A stretch of 64,000 bases of DNA from Chitinophaga nivalis (GTDB lineage Bacteria; Bacteroidota; Bacteroidia; Chitinophagales; Chitinophagaceae). The stretch's first letter is position 1. Each line of letters opens with the position of its first letter. Location of the stretch: NCBI RefSeq assembly GCF_025989125.1, contig NZ_JAPDNR010000001.1, positions 6,808,087 through 6,872,086 on the forward strand, read 5' to 3'. The translations under genes and the position numbers were made by a program. Shown piece after piece: positions 1-10,573 of the stretch. The notes under the pieces are model-generated. The model did not search any database. It was not told the DNA's origin and was given only the letters and a program-made list of their open reading frames with translations.

Positions 1-3000
1 TAACTCAGCTTCGTATCTTCCCATATCAGGGCAGTATGATCCGGTGTGTGCGCTACCTGTTCTTCAAACAGCTGCTGCAATGTTTTGTCTGCGGGATATG
101 GCTGGGCGGTATCATTCCATTCGTACAGGAGTTGCCATTGTTCCGCTGTGTTGAGGTATAACAAACGGTCTGCTGTCTGCTCCTGATTTTCCAGTAACTG
201 ACCGAGCAACGTCTGTACACCTTCCAGCAGCTGCTGTATGGTAGCAACTGCGAATAACTCTGCTGCATATTTGAGGCTATAGGTAATGATCTGTCCCTGT
301 TCATAGGCGATGACACCCAGCGGATAATCCAGCTTCTCGGTGAAGCCGTTGAAAACAAAACCAATGGCTTCCTCCATCGCATTATTGACAGCAGCCGGAT
401 AGTTTTCATAGACGAACAGGGTATTAAACAACCTTTCGCCGCCTTGTTGCAGGGTACTCAACCGCACATTACTACGGGTATTAATTTCGCTGATATAGGC
501 TTGTAGTTCGTGAATAGCATTGACAACACTACCGCTGCCATGTTCCACGATGACCGGCAACGTGTTGATAAACAAGCCAACGGATTGTTCCACATCATCT
601 ATCGGCAGGTTACGGCCGGATACGGTCATCCCCACTACTGTAGTACGCGTGTTACCATATACTGCCAGCAATTTATGCCACAGGTATTGCAATACGGCAT
701 TTACAGTAAAGCCGTTGGTGGCACAATATTGCTTCAACAGCTGATAGCGTGTACCCGTTATCGTGATCGCCTGTTCCGCAGGCTCTTTTATATGCCGGTA
801 TTCCGATAGTACCAGGTGACGGCAGGATGGCTGCAGCAAACTGCTCAGGTCTTCTTTGCCAGCCAACCGTGTCAGCTCTTTTTTCCACCAGGCCGTATGA
901 TCATTTCCATGCGCCTGCAGGTATTGCTGCGTAGCCAGATAAGCTGTTTCCGGCTCATCGCTGACAGGTTCTTCCAGCAGCAACTGTCGGTAAGTCGTAT
1001 GTATATATTCCAGCAAAACGGGTATACTCCATCCATCCAATATGATATGGTGATTACTGAAAAGACAAAAGTACTCCGTTGCCTCGCGCCGGACGATATA
1101 TACCCGGAACAAATGGCCTGCGGTAAGGTCATAGGGCTCGCGCCTGTCGGCGGCGGCCAGTACCTGTATATATTGCTCCTGCTCCGCTGCCGGCAGCTCA
1201 CTGATGTCGTGGTAGCGCCAGTCTAAGATGCCTGTTTTGTCGGTTATCTGTACGAGGGTTTCTTCCCAGTCGAAACGCAGACGCAGCACACTGTATTTTT
1301 GCTGGGCATAACGCCATGCGGCTTGTAGTTTAGCTACATCCAATGCGTGCCGGTATGCCCACTTTAACTGCACCAGATAAGCGTCGTCTGTATCTCCCTG
1401 ACTGATGGCGTGATAAATGAATCCTTCCTGCAGACTGTTCACGGGCAACACCGCTGTGATCTCCCGTGTAGCCTGTACCTGTTGCAGGTAAGCCGCCGGC
1501 AGGATATAATCCATATCACTACCAGTCAGATAAGTACGGGTTATGCCATGCAGGTATTCCAACAATGCCTCCAGCGCCTCCTGAAATGCTGCTGCCAGTG
1601 CGGCCAGCCGGGCGGCAGAAAGCCGGCCCGCGATATAGAATTGTAAACGCCCCGCTGTAATGAAGCTATTGATGGTGATGACGTTATCATCCTGGTTTTC
1701 AGCAGCCACCATGATACCCGCAGATTCGCCTGTAATAAACCAGCGTGTCTGCGGATCCCGGTCTTCCCGGTCCAGTTGCCCCAGGTAGTTAAAGCTGATG
1801 CGGGGCAGTACTGCCGGTACATATCCGTACAATGCGCCATACCCTATACCGTTACGGGGTACTTTGCGCAACATCTCTTTCACCCCAACCAGCTTTTCCC
1901 CGGGTGTGTTGCCTGTTATATCCAGCAACACCGGGTATAGAGCGGTAAACCAACCAGTGGTATGGGTAATATCCACGGTGGCGGTTATCTCTTCCCTTCC
2001 GTGTCCTTCCAGTAATATATGCTGTTGATGATTACCTGTGAGCTGTGTCAGTGCGGTCCCCCAGGCAGTCAGTAAGATATCGTTGATATGGGTGTTGTAT
2101 ACGTGATTGCTTTCCCGCAGCAACCAGGTAGTATACTGCGGCGCCAATGTACCTGTCACCTGCTGTGTTACTCCCGCAGTCAATAGTTCCAGTTGTTCGT
2201 TGGCAGCAGCAATACCGGCTGTTGCAGCTTGCCAGTAAGCCTGTTCTTCCGGCAGCTGTGCCGCAAATAAAGCAGGATAGGTGGCCAGCGCATTGACCCA
2301 CTGGCGGTAGCTGCTACCTTTCGATCCCAGTATATCCGTTACCGATATGTCTGTTAGTGTATCCGTTTCCGTGGTAGCCGTCTGCGCTTCCAGGTACTGA
2401 TAGATGCGTTCCAGGTCTTCGCAGATAATACGCCAGCTGACGGTATCAATCAGGAGATGGTGCCCGGCAAAAAAGATCCTGGCACTGCCGTCCGCATATC
2501 CATCCAGATAGCCGGCTTGTACCAGGTGGTTACCGGATAGTTCAAAATCCTGCTGCCAGGCCGTTAAAGTGGCATGGAGCGCATCTGGTGAAGGCAGACT
2601 GCCAACATCCAGATAACGCAGCGAAACGGCTTCCGATGCGGCTGCATAATACTGCCGGTATCCGGCGCCATCGGCCTGCGTTGTATAACGCAACCTGAAA
2701 CTGTCGTGGTACGCGTATAAATATTGTATACTCTGTTGTAAAATAGTTTTATCCAGTGCCGGTACCTGTATCAGAAATGATTGATTCCAGTGATGCGCGG
2801 CTGGCAACTGCCCCCTATCCAGCTTACCGAAAAACCAGGCCTGTACCGGCAGCAGGTCCACGTCTCCGGTTAATGTACCCTGTTCTCCCACGGGTGTGGC
2901 CACCGCAGGCAGTATATGACGTACCACCTGCTGATAAAGTGTGGAGATGGTTTTATAACGCAGAATATCCTTCACACTTACGTGAATGCCTGTACGTTGC

Positions 3001-6000
3001 CTTAATCTGCTGACCAGCTGAATAGCGATAATACTATCTCCTCCCAACCGGAAAAAGTCATCCTCCATACCCACCTTACTGGTATCCAGTCCTAACACGG
3101 CCGCGTATACGCTACATAGCACTGCCTCTGTTTCATTACGGGGAGCCTGATACTGTGCGGCATCCGTGAACAGCGGTTCCGGCAATGCCGCTTTATCGAG
3201 TTTCCCGTTTGGCGTCAGTGGCAGTTTATACAGGTGCACCAGGGTAGCAGGCACCATGTAGTCTGGCAGGTATTCGCTGATATAGGCCAGTAGCTGTTGC
3301 GGGTCCGGCGCTTCCGCCGATACATAGTACCCCGCGAGGTATTTACCGCCACCGCGCTGTTCTCTGGGGATGACGACCGCCTGTTTAATTCCCGGGAAGG
3401 AGCATAACCGGTTCTCTATCTCTCCTGGTTCTATCCGATATCCGCGGATTTTTACCTGGAAGTCATTTCGTCCGATATATTCCAGGTTACCATCCGGTAA
3501 AAACCTGACCAGATCACCGGTTTTATACAACCTGTCATGGCCGCCGGTTTTTATATCGGCAGCTGTACGAAAGGGATTACTGATGAAACGTTCGGCGGTG
3601 AGTTCGGGTTGGTTCAGATACCCGCGTGCGACACCTGGTCCGCCCAGGTACAATTCACCAACGGCGCCTACCGGCAAGGGCAGCTGCCGGGTATCGAGTA
3701 CATAGGCTGTGGTATTCGCAATAGGGCGACCAATCGGTACCGTATCAGCGCCTGCCACCCGGCTGTCGCACAGAAAAGCAGTTGCAAACGTGGTACATTC
3801 CGTAGGGCCGTATACGTGACTGAGTTGTACTGTGGGATGTCTTTCGCGGAAAGCGGTCACATGTCCGGGCGATACCTGTTCGCCACCAAACAGTACCTGC
3901 TTCAGCCCCTGCAGTCCGGCGATCTTTTCATCTACCAGCGTATTAAACAAGGCAGTGGTAATAAAGAAAATAGTCACCTGCTGTTGCTGCATCAGTGTAT
4001 CCAATGCGACTACATCCAGCAACGCGGCTTTGGGCGGCACAATCAACGTTGCGCCGTTCAGCAAGGCACCATATATATCAAATACAGATCCGTCAAAAGA
4101 GAAATTGGATAAACTCAATATGTTATCCCGGCTGTCGATGGCAACATACGTCGTTTCCTTTACCAGCCGAACGATGCTGCGATGTTCCACCATGACCCCT
4201 TTGGGCTTACCGGTAGTGCCGCTGGTATAGATTACATATGCCAGCTGCTGTGCGTCGCAGTGGTCAATAGATATCGTTGCCGGATATACGGCAGTCGCGG
4301 CTAAAACAGCGGCTACTGATACGAGCGCTATTGTTCTTTCCGCCGCAAGGGAAGATAACCCGGAAGCATATACGTCACTGGTAAGTATCAGGGTCGTCTG
4401 TGTATCCGACAGGATATAGGCAATACGGTCCTGTGGATATTCCGGATCCAATGGTACATAGGCGCCACCAGCTTTGAGTACCGCCAGCATGGCAATCAGC
4501 ATATCTGCCGACCGGTCGAGGAAAATGCCGATCAAACTATCCGGTGCTACCTTACCTGTACTGTTAAGATATGCCGCAAGCCGGTTGACCTGCTCCTGTA
4601 ACTGCCGGTAGGTAAATGTTTTGTCATCACTTATCAGGGCTATATGATCCGGCGACAAAGCTACCTGCGCATCGAATAAATGACTGATCGTTTTGTCTGC
4701 AGGATAAGGTGTGGCAGTATCATTCCAGTTATGAATGATTTTGTGACGTGTTGGTTCATCCGGCAAGATGTAATCCACCAGTTGTTTATCCAGGTTATTA
4801 GCAGCAAGATCTGCCAGCACCTCATAGAACAAATGCCGGTAAAGCATGCCGAAATTTTCCACCAGCGTACGATCCAGCAACCGGTTGTCATATCTGATCC
4901 GGTAATTGAGTTTCCCGTCCCGTTGTTTCTGTTCAAACAGCAACATAGCAGAAAGATCGATATTCAGGGAGTCGTTGATGGTGACCTGGTGTACTCCTTC
5001 AAAATTAACTGTTGTATCTTTCAGGTTGGTTTGTCCGAATATGATGTCCAGCACTTCTTTTCCGGCGGTATGTGTAATCAGCTGGTTGATGGGCAGGTAT
5101 TGTCCTTTACTATCCTTTAACCCACGCAGGTAAGACAATACATCATCCACCAGCGCACCCAAGGTAGTGACTTCATCAAACCGGCATACTTTAATAAGTG
5201 TGTTGATATGGGCGCCATAAATAAATGTTTTCCCTTCCCTTATCGATACCGGGTAGCCGGTTCCAATATGTTGTTGTCCGGTTATTCTGTATAGTAATAT
5301 GGCGAACACCAATTGTCCGTAGTAGAAAACTGACAACTTGTATCTGGCAATAATGGCATGAAATCCGGTCGCTTCCAGTTCTCCGATATGAAAGCGGTAT
5401 TCGCTCACAGGACTTAATCTGGGTGCAGATTCACCATTTTCCGTGTATGCATTTTTTTTCAGAAACTTAAGATCTACCCCGCTAACGCCACTCAGGTGCT
5501 GCTTCCACCATGCCTGCATCAGCTCTCTGCCTGCTGTCAGTGTTTGATTCAGCTCAACACCTAACTGAAGGCAAAGTGCTGCCTGCGTAGCAATACTCTG
5601 TTTATTCGTGTATTGGGAATCATTATAATACCGGCTGAGTTCAGCGAGAAAAAAATCGGCTTTTACCGCATCATTCAGAATATGTGGCATCATAAAAATC
5701 AACCGATGCTTCCCTTCTCCCAGCCTGACTACGTAAAAACGCATGAGCAGTGCCGTTTCCAGCTGAAACGGAAAGCTCACCATTTCCAATATGGCAGCTT
5801 CTCCCGGATCGTGCGAATAATAATTGATTAAGTTAGCTGTATCCGGCACCGGGGGACGCTTAATCCAATATACCAGCTCCCCTTCCTGCAACACATTACT
5901 GTTTACCAGTAAATACTCATTCATAAAGCGTATCATGGCTTTATTAAATCTGTCCGGATCAAATTCCCCCGACAACACCTGATCCCAAATAATGTTGTAA

Positions 6001-6119
6001 TCACTTCTTAATGGATTCAATAACCATTCATAATAGAATGTCAACTGATAGGGTGTCAACGCAACTTTAATGACCTGTTCAATATCAGCGGAGTCGATAA
6101 TGGGGGTTTCTATACTCAT
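1..6119 (-). CDS. Nonribosomal peptide synthetase, C-A-T-E-C-A..., 3' end outside window
   Basis: The frame opens with ATG at 6119-6117 and stays open to the left edge, so about 2,039 codons are visible and the C-terminus is missing. Domains in order (approximate residues): condensation 15-440, whose HHxxxDG motif reads PHILNDA near 145 (second His and Asp kept); adenylation 465-960 with YTSGTTGKPKG (~630), FDGS (~670), YGPTE (~766), YKTGD and NGKLD; carrier protein with GGDSI (~1026); epimerization domain with HHLLIDTVSW (~1219); second condensation domain with intact HHIILDG (~1687); start of a second adenylation domain from ~2000. Aligning the first A domain by eye to GrsA gives the ten pocket positions D-G-F-F-L-G-V-T-F-K, close to known isoleucine codes, so a D-configured branched aliphatic residue is inferred for module 1. 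The altered N-terminal C domain may be a starter condensation domain or may accept a donor from an upstream enzyme. Product unknown. Confidence 0.93.
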   Translation of the reverse strand, partial: MSIETPIIDSADIEQVIKVALTPYQLTFYYEWLLNPLRSDYNIIWDQVLSGEFDPDRFNKAMIRFMNEYLLVNSNVLQEGELVYWIKRPPVPDTANLINYYSHDPGEAAILEMVSFPFQLETALLMRFYVVRLGEGKHRLIFMMPHILNDAVKADFFLAELSRYYNDSQYTNKQSIATQAALCLQLGVELNQTLTAGRELMQAWWKQHLSGVSGVDLKFLKKNAYTENGESAPRLSPVSEYRFHIGELEATGFHAIIARYKLSVFYYGQLVFAILLYRITGQQHIGTGYPVSIREGKTFIYGAHINTLIKVCRFDEVTTLGALVDDVLSYLRGLKDSKGQYLPINQLITHTAGKEVLDIIFGQTNLKDTTVNFEGVHQVTINDSLNIDLSAMLLFEQKQRDGKLNYRIRYDNRLLDRTLVENFGMLYRHLFYEVLADLAANNLDKQLVDYILPDEPTRHKIIHNWNDTATPYPADKTISHLFDAQVALSPDHIALISDDKTFTYRQLQEQVNRLAAYLNSTGKVAPDSLIGIFLDRSADMLIAMLAVLKAGGAYVPLDPEYPQDRIAYILSDTQTTLILTSDVYASGLSSLAAERTIALVSVAAVLAATAVYPATISIDHCDAQQLAYVIYTSGTTGKPKGVMVEHRSIVRLVKETTYVAIDSRDNILSLSNFSFDGSVFDIYGALLNGATLIVPPKAALLDVVALDTLMQQQQVTIFFITTALFNTLVDEKIAGLQGLKQVLFGGEQVSPGHVTAFRERHPTVQLSHVYGPTECTTFATAFLCDSRVAGADTVPIGRPIANTTAYVLDTRQLPLPVGAVGELYLGGPGVARGYLNQPELTAERFISNPFRTAADIKTGGHDRLYKTGDLVRFLPDGNLEYIGRNDFQVKIRGYRIEPGEIENRLCSFPGIKQAVVIPREQRGGGKYLAGYYVSAEAPDPQQLLAYISEYLPDYMVPATLVHLYKLPLTPNGKLDKAALPEPLFTDAAQYQAPRNETEAVLCSVYAAVLGLDTSKVGMEDDFFRLGGDSIIAIQLVSRLRQRTGIHVSVKDILRYKTISTLYQQVVRHILPAVATPVGEQGTLTGDVDLLPVQAWFFGKLDRGQLPAAHHWNQSFLIQVPALDKTILQQSIQYLYAYHDSFRLRYTTQADGAGYRQYYAAASEAVSLRYLDVGSLPSPDALHATLTAWQQDFELSGNHLVQAGYLDGYADGSARIFFAGHHLLIDTVSWRIICEDLERIYQYLEAQTATTETDTLTDISVTDILGSKGSSYRQWVNALATYPALFAAQLPEEQAYWQAATAGIAAANEQLELLTAGVTQQVTGTLAPQYTTWLLRESNHVYNTHINDILLTAWGTALTQLTGNHQQHILLEGHGREEITATVDITHTTGWFTALYPVLLDITGNTPGEKLVGVKEMLRKVPRNGIGYGALYGYVPAVLPRISFNYLGQLDREDRDPQTRWFITGESAGIMVAAENQDDNVITINSFITAGRLQFYIAGRLSAARLAALAAAFQEALEALLEYLHGITRTYLTGSDMDYILPAAYLQQVQATREITAVLPVNSLQEGFIYHAISQGDTDDAYLVQLKWAYRHALDVAKLQAAWRYAQQKYSVLRLRFDWEETLVQITDKTGILDWRYHDISELPAAEQEQYIQVLAAADRREPYDLTAGHLFRVYIVRREATEYFCLFSNHHIILDGWSIPVLLEYIHTTYRQLLLEEPVSDEPETAYLATQQYLQAHGNDHTAWWKKELTRLAGKEDLSSLLQPSCRHLVLSEYRHIKEPAEQAITITGTRYQLLKQYCATNGFTVNAVLQYLWHKLLAVYGNTRTTVVGMTVSGRNLPIDDVEQSVGLFINTLPVIVEHGSGSVVNAIHELQAYISEINTRSNVRLSTLQQGGERLFNTLFVYENYPAAVNNAMEEAIGFVFNGFTEKLDYPLGVIAYEQGQIITYSLKYAAELFAVATIQQLLEGVQTLLGQLLENQEQTADRLLYLNTAEQWQLLYEWNDTAQPYPADKTLQQLFEEQVAHTPDHTALIWEDTKLS

Positions 6120-6540
6120 AAACAAAGCGGGTTATTAATGTTTGTGATTAAAACAGACATCTTAACGGGTTCACTCAATAATATCCGGTGTCTTCGTATT
6201 GCTGTCAGTGCAAAAAGGCTATATTAACGTAATGGCATAGTGCTACCCTGACCCTCATAACACCTTAATCTGCGCAGATAATTGAATCGCAAACAAAAGT
6301 GTGAAGATCTTTATAACATTGGGATTACTGTAATTCTAAAACATCAGATTCAACAACGCCCACATCCTGGTAGCAGTAGTTACTATTATTACTTAGAACA
6401 AATAAGATATCATTTCAAAGGATTAATTTGAGGTAATTCAAATTTATCTCATGGTACCGCTTTAAAACATCAGTTCTTAATTTATCATGCTAAATATGAC
6501 AACATTAATACCAGACCCATCATTTGCCGAAAATAAAAAT
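6120..6540. other. Intergenic region upstream of the NRPS
   Basis: About 420 bases without a convincing gene. It is AT-rich and must hold the NRPS promoter, but I see no exact TAnnTTTG box on the minus strand near the start codon. No repeats beyond the terminator hairpin that follows. Confidence 0.5.
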
Positions 6541-6575
6541 CCCCTGATATCCTTTATGCAAAAGGATATCAGGGG
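6530..6575 (-). terminator. Rho-independent terminator of the M57-like protease gene
   Basis: A perfect 15-bp inverted repeat (6541-6555 and 6561-6575, arm CCCCTGATATCCTTT) with a 5-nt loop. On the minus strand it is followed by a T-rich stretch (ATTTTTATTTTC). It lies about 85 nt past the stop codon at 6659. Confidence 0.85.
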
Positions 6576-6658
6576 ATGACTACATTATTTATCTATAAAT
6601 TATCCTGACAATTTTTTATCAGGAACCGGATGAAGAGTGATTACAATCACCCTTACAA

Positions 6659-7423
6659 TTACAATGGATACAATACTGCTGCCGCTTGTTTATCTTTAGC
6701 AGACAATACAGTCGCACCGCTGCCGCACTGCCCACCATTCATGATAGAAGAAGCATCAGTACCACCTACGCCAGGTACTGGTGTAGCGCTGGATTCACCA
6801 ATGGCAGACCAATTGGTATGTCTGAAAGACACATTGTGGCCCATCTCATGTGTGATGGTTCTTTGCCGCTGTGCGAAACTGTTGCCGGCAATCTGTGCTT
6901 TGTTGATTTTAATCAAGGCGCCTGCCAGGCCGCCGGCAGGGAATTGTCCTTGTCCACACACCCCTGCACCGAGGTTTGCATCCTGAATCAATACATCATA
7001 GGAAGTACCAGTCGCTAATTCCCAATGGATAGAGCAATTAGGTACGGCGTTCCATTGCGCAATGGCGGCATCAATTTCTGCGCTCATGCTGGTCATGGTC
7101 GAATGTACCTTCAGGCGGATTTTTCTACTGTTCGTTTGGCTCACCAGGACGCCGGTGTAAAACTGTTCTGTTTTAACTTTACCGTTATCAGCCGGCACCT
7201 GCATGTTTTTCGGGAAAATGATGTCTCCTTCTACAATGTATTCCGTACCATTATCCTGGATATTGGACGGAGCAAATCCTAAGTTTGTAATGTAGGCATA
7301 CACTTTATCTCCATTACTTTGTTGGGTTGCAGGAGCAGCAGGGTTGTCATTGGATTTGTTACATGCTGCCATCATAAAGGCTGCCAGGGCCACGCCGGCG
7401 ATAATGCTAAGGCTTTTTTTCAT
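6659..7423 (-). CDS. Secreted lipoprotein zinc metalloprotease, M57-like
   Basis: 254 residues. The N-terminus MKKSLSIIAGVALAAFMMAACNK is a lipoprotein signal with the lipobox Cys at residue ~21, so the protein should be anchored to a membrane and exposed to periplasm or surface. The zinc site is HEMGHNVSFRH at ~189-199, the metzincin pattern HExxHxxxxxH with Ser where Gly is usual. A Met-turn (SIMNGG) follows ~35 residues later. These features and the overall length resemble the M57 'HEIGH' peptidases of Bacteroidota and myxobacteria. It has its own terminator and stands alone between the NRPS and the monooxygenase. A second, unrelated-looking metzincin lipoprotein is encoded at 18252-19079. 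Substrate unknown. Confidence 0.8.
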   Translation of the reverse strand: MKKSLSIIAGVALAAFMMAACNKSNDNPAAPATQQSNGDKVYAYITNLGFAPSNIQDNGTEYIVEGDIIFPKNMQVPADNGKVKTEQFYTGVLVSQTNSRKIRLKVHSTMTSMSAEIDAAIAQWNAVPNCSIHWELATGTSYDVLIQDANLGAGVCGQGQFPAGGLAGALIKINKAQIAGNSFAQRQRTITHEMGHNVSFRHTNWSAIGESSATPVPGVGGTDASSIMNGGQCGSGATVLSAKDKQAAAVLYPL

Positions 7424-8187
7424 GCGTAGATAGTTTAGGTTAAACTGATTGTTTGAATCGGGATTAAATGTTTAGCAATAAAGGAATACACGTTTATGAT
7501 CAATTTTTAAACGTTTCATGGTGAAACAGCAGCTACATGCAGCACTGAGACAGTATTACATTGTCATACACCTTATCCCTCATCAGCACACAGCAAGGGT
7601 TATTATCATACGGATATGATAATGTAACCTGATTCATCACTGTCTGTACAGCGCATACAGTTACTGCCATAAAACATGTGCTGACAATAATTGATGAATG
7701 TTCAGATGGCTTACTAAGCAGATGTAAGTTGTTGCTACAGTTATTTTAATCGCAGAAACCGGGGCATTGATATACGGCTTTAACAGTAATATGATTGTGC
7801 TCCTCTTGTAATACGTACGGACGATCTTTGTGACTTAAAACCCCGCTATGACTCATTTACATTGGGTTATACAAATAATTCCCATCACTGTTTTGCTTTA
7901 CTAAGAAAAGAATATGCTCCGGATGTAAACTCAGATTTTGGTAATCTCTGCAAGGATAGCGTATTCAACAGAAACAAATATTTTTTTTAGACCAAACCGG
8001 ATTTAAACTCGACCAATCACAAGGCACTTATATATAGTAAGCACGGTTAACTATTTTCATTTTCAACAGTCACCATGCCTGCATACAAGGCAACGCCTGT
8101 ATGCAGCATGGTGACATTCATTATGATCCTGCAGTACGTCATCACTCACTGATATGGGCAACAGCTACAACAGCTACTGCTGCAATA
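7424..8187. other. Intergenic region, about 760 bases, nothing recognised
   Basis: No gene-like reading frame with protein-like composition and no strong hairpin seen. It separates the protease and the monooxygenase, both on the minus strand, so the protease promoter lies in its left part. It is more AT-rich than the flanking genes. Confidence 0.5.
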
Positions 8188-9309
8188 TCAGGCCAGTGGC
8201 GCCAGCAATGCATCATAGGAAAAAACCCAGCCAGGGTCCATGGGTGCTTTCAACCATTTGTTTTCTGCAGATTGCAACTGTACGGTTTCGATACGTTCCT
8301 TCCGGGTAGTGGCATAACGCTCTACTACCTGCTGCCAGCTGCTGTTACCGGCATCTTCCAGACAACGCAACAAAACAGCCGCATCTTCTATCGCCATCAC
8401 GGCGCCCTGAGCCATATGTGGCATCATCGGATGACAGGCATCTCCCAACAATACAATCCGCTGCTGATACCACTTATTAACAGCAGGCCGCTCAAATAAA
8501 GGCCAGAGCGTCGGGTATTCACTTGCCAGCAATATATCCTGCACCGCAGGATGAAAGCCCGCAAAACTATCCAGCAGTTCTTCCCGGGTAGCTTCTCTGT
8601 GCGCTCTTCCCTCCCACGTAGCAGCAGGTACGCCTGCCGCAAAATAAAACAGCGACTGATCACCGGAAAGAAAATAGGAAATCAGGGACCTATCGTGCCC
8701 CCACCATTTGGTGAGACCATCCAGCGGCGCTGATCGCAGCTTTGCAGCAGGAATGATGGCACGGAAAGCTGCCTGTCCTGTAAAGGCCGGCGCAGCCTGA
8801 TCCGCCATCGTTTTCCGGATGGCAGAATAAATACCATCTGCACCAATCACATAGTCGGCCTGCACTTTTGTACCATCTTCAAAAAACAAGGTTACACCGT
8901 CCTCTTCCTGCACCGCCTCTTTCAATCTTTTGTTATAGTGAATGGTACCCGGTGTTACCGCCGCGATTAATATGCTGTGAAAGTTACCCCGGTGAATGGT
9001 CAGGTAGCTACCGGCGTATTGTTGCTGCATGGTTTGCAACGGAAAATCAAACAGGACTTCGCCCGTATCCCAGGCACGGCTGACAAAAGCAGGCGGTTGA
9101 AATCCGGTTGCATGCAAGGCAGGCTCCACTCCCAGTTGCCGCAATACTTTCATGGCATTGGGCGTGATATGAATACCTGTTCCTGCCGGTACAAACGATA
9201 CCGCCTGTTCATAGACCGTTACCCGGTAGCCATACTTTTGCAGCAACGCTGCCACAGTAGCGCCTCCTATGCCACATCCGACAATGGCAAAAGTTGATTC
9301 TTTAAACAT
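8188..9309 (-). CDS. FAD-dependent monooxygenase (group A flavoprotein hydroxylase)
   Basis: 373 residues, the usual length for single-component flavoprotein hydroxylases of the salicylate hydroxylase/TetX type. Visible motifs: dinucleotide-binding VGCGIGGATVAALL near residue 10, an E at the end of the second strand (TVYEQ), the DG motif YVIGADGIYSAIRK (~155), and the GD motif VVLLGDACHPMMPHMAQGA (~285), which contacts the FAD ribityl and riboflavin. These enzymes use NAD(P)H and oxygen to hydroxylate aromatic or other small substrates in the cytosol. The gene starts only 49 bases after the stop of the Gfo/Idh/MocA gene, so the two are probably cotranscribed. With the O-methyltransferase further upstream this suggests a small tailoring set, perhaps for a secondary metabolite. 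Substrate unknown. Confidence 0.87.
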   Translation of the reverse strand: MFKESTFAIVGCGIGGATVAALLQKYGYRVTVYEQAVSFVPAGTGIHITPNAMKVLRQLGVEPALHATGFQPPAFVSRAWDTGEVLFDFPLQTMQQQYAGSYLTIHRGNFHSILIAAVTPGTIHYNKRLKEAVQEEDGVTLFFEDGTKVQADYVIGADGIYSAIRKTMADQAAPAFTGQAAFRAIIPAAKLRSAPLDGLTKWWGHDRSLISYFLSGDQSLFYFAAGVPAATWEGRAHREATREELLDSFAGFHPAVQDILLASEYPTLWPLFERPAVNKWYQQRIVLLGDACHPMMPHMAQGAVMAIEDAAVLLRCLEDAGNSSWQQVVERYATTRKERIETVQLQSAENKWLKAPMDPGWVFSYDALLAPLA

Positions 9310-9358
9310 ACTATCAGATTATAAATACTGTTTAATGACGCAGTTGCGGAACTACGTT

Positions 9359-10573
9359 TTAATGCAATACATTGCTGCCTCCACAGCCTTGCCCGCTGGG
9401 AGATAAAAAAGTGTCGAACAGGTCAGGTACGGTTATCCATCTGCGTTCCTGCCAGCTTTGTGTGGCTTTCTCTGCCAGCTGTACTCCTTTGGCGCCTTCT
9501 TTCAGGTTCCAGTGGAAATGTTCGTCTTTTACCACATGCCGCAGGAACAGTTGCCACTCTGCTTTAAAAGCATTTTCATACACTTCCTGTTCCGGCACTT
9601 TGGACCAGTTATCGAAGAAGTTGATAGGTTGTTCCATATCCGGATTCCAGGTGGGCCTGGGTGTATTACAATAATGCTGGGTAAAGCAATGCCGCAATCC
9701 CGCTACAGCAGATCCTTTGGTTCCGTCTACCTGCATGGTCAGCAGGTCTTCCCGACGTACACGCGTTGCCCAGGAAGAATTGAACTGGGCAATAATACCC
9801 TGTTCCAGTTCGAAGGTGGCAAAAGCCGAATCTTCCGCCGTACAAATAAATGACCGGCCGGCTTCATTTACGCGATGTGGTATAAACGTGCTGCCTAAGC
9901 AGGATACTGCTTTTACCTGTCCGAAGAGGTTGTCGAGGATATAGCGCCAATGACTGAACATATCCAGGATGATACCACCACCATCTTCTTTGCGGTAGCT
10001 CCAGGAAGGCCGTTGAGCCGGTACCGTATTGCCTTCAAATCCCCAGTAACCAAAATCAGCTTTAACAGATAATATGTCACCGAAGAAATCATTTTCTATC
10101 AGCCGTTTCAGTTTTATTAATCCCGGCAGCCACAGTTTATCCTGTACTACCCCATGTTTCAGGCCGGCAGCCCGGCATTTGTTGTATAACCCGATAGCCG
10201 CATCGGTATCGGTAGCAGTAGGTTTTTCACAATAGATATGTTTTCCGGCTTCAATTCCTTTCAATACCCCATCTGCTCTCAAACCGGTGAGGCGGGCATC
10301 AAAATAAACACTGTATTGTTTATTATCCAGTGCTTCGTCCAGGTTAGTCGTATATTTCGTGATACCTGTACGGGCAGACAGCTGTCTGAGCTTTCCCTCA
10401 TCGCGGTCTACCAGTATGAGGTCCGGCATAATATATTCCCATTCATTCAATTTGATGCCACCCTGCTCAATGATAGGTATCAGAGAGTGCAGCAGGTGTT
10501 GATTGGTGGCGATACGTGAAGTGGCTCCATTTATGATAATGCCCACCCTGTGGGTAGTAGTTCGTACGCTCAT
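9359..10573 (-). CDS. Gfo/Idh/MocA-family oxidoreductase
   Basis: 404 residues. The N-terminal half is an NAD(P)-binding Rossmann domain (VGIIINGATSRIATN near residue 10; ILVDRDEGKL as second strand), and the EKP motif in IYCEKPTATDTDAA (~115) carries the catalytic-site lysine of the family. The C-terminal half is the typical alpha/beta substrate domain with HWRYILDNLFG. Family members oxidise or reduce sugars, inositols and related polyols, or act in secondary metabolism. It is followed 49 bases later by the monooxygenase and preceded by a 300-base gap after the methyltransferase, all on the same strand. The glycine-rich loop reads NGATSRIA rather than GxGxxG, which is a known variant type in this broad family. 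Specific substrate cannot be read from the sequence. Confidence 0.85.
   Translation of the reverse strand: MSVRTTTHRVGIIINGATSRIATNQHLLHSLIPIIEQGGIKLNEWEYIMPDLILVDRDEGKLRQLSARTGITKYTTNLDEALDNKQYSVYFDARLTGLRADGVLKGIEAGKHIYCEKPTATDTDAAIGLYNKCRAAGLKHGVVQDKLWLPGLIKLKRLIENDFFGDILSVKADFGYWGFEGNTVPAQRPSWSYRKEDGGGIILDMFSHWRYILDNLFGQVKAVSCLGSTFIPHRVNEAGRSFICTAEDSAFATFELEQGIIAQFNSSWATRVRREDLLTMQVDGTKGSAVAGLRHCFTQHYCNTPRPTWNPDMEQPINFFDNWSKVPEQEVYENAFKAEWQLFLRHVVKDEHFHWNLKEGAKGVQLAEKATQSWQERRWITVPDLFDTFLSPSGQGCGGSNVLH

Noticed and set aside
3537..4112. 191-codon open frame on the plus strand inside the NRPS gene
   Set aside because: It lies opposite the adenylation domain, whose motifs are intact in the minus-strand frame; the plus-strand translation has no family motifs.
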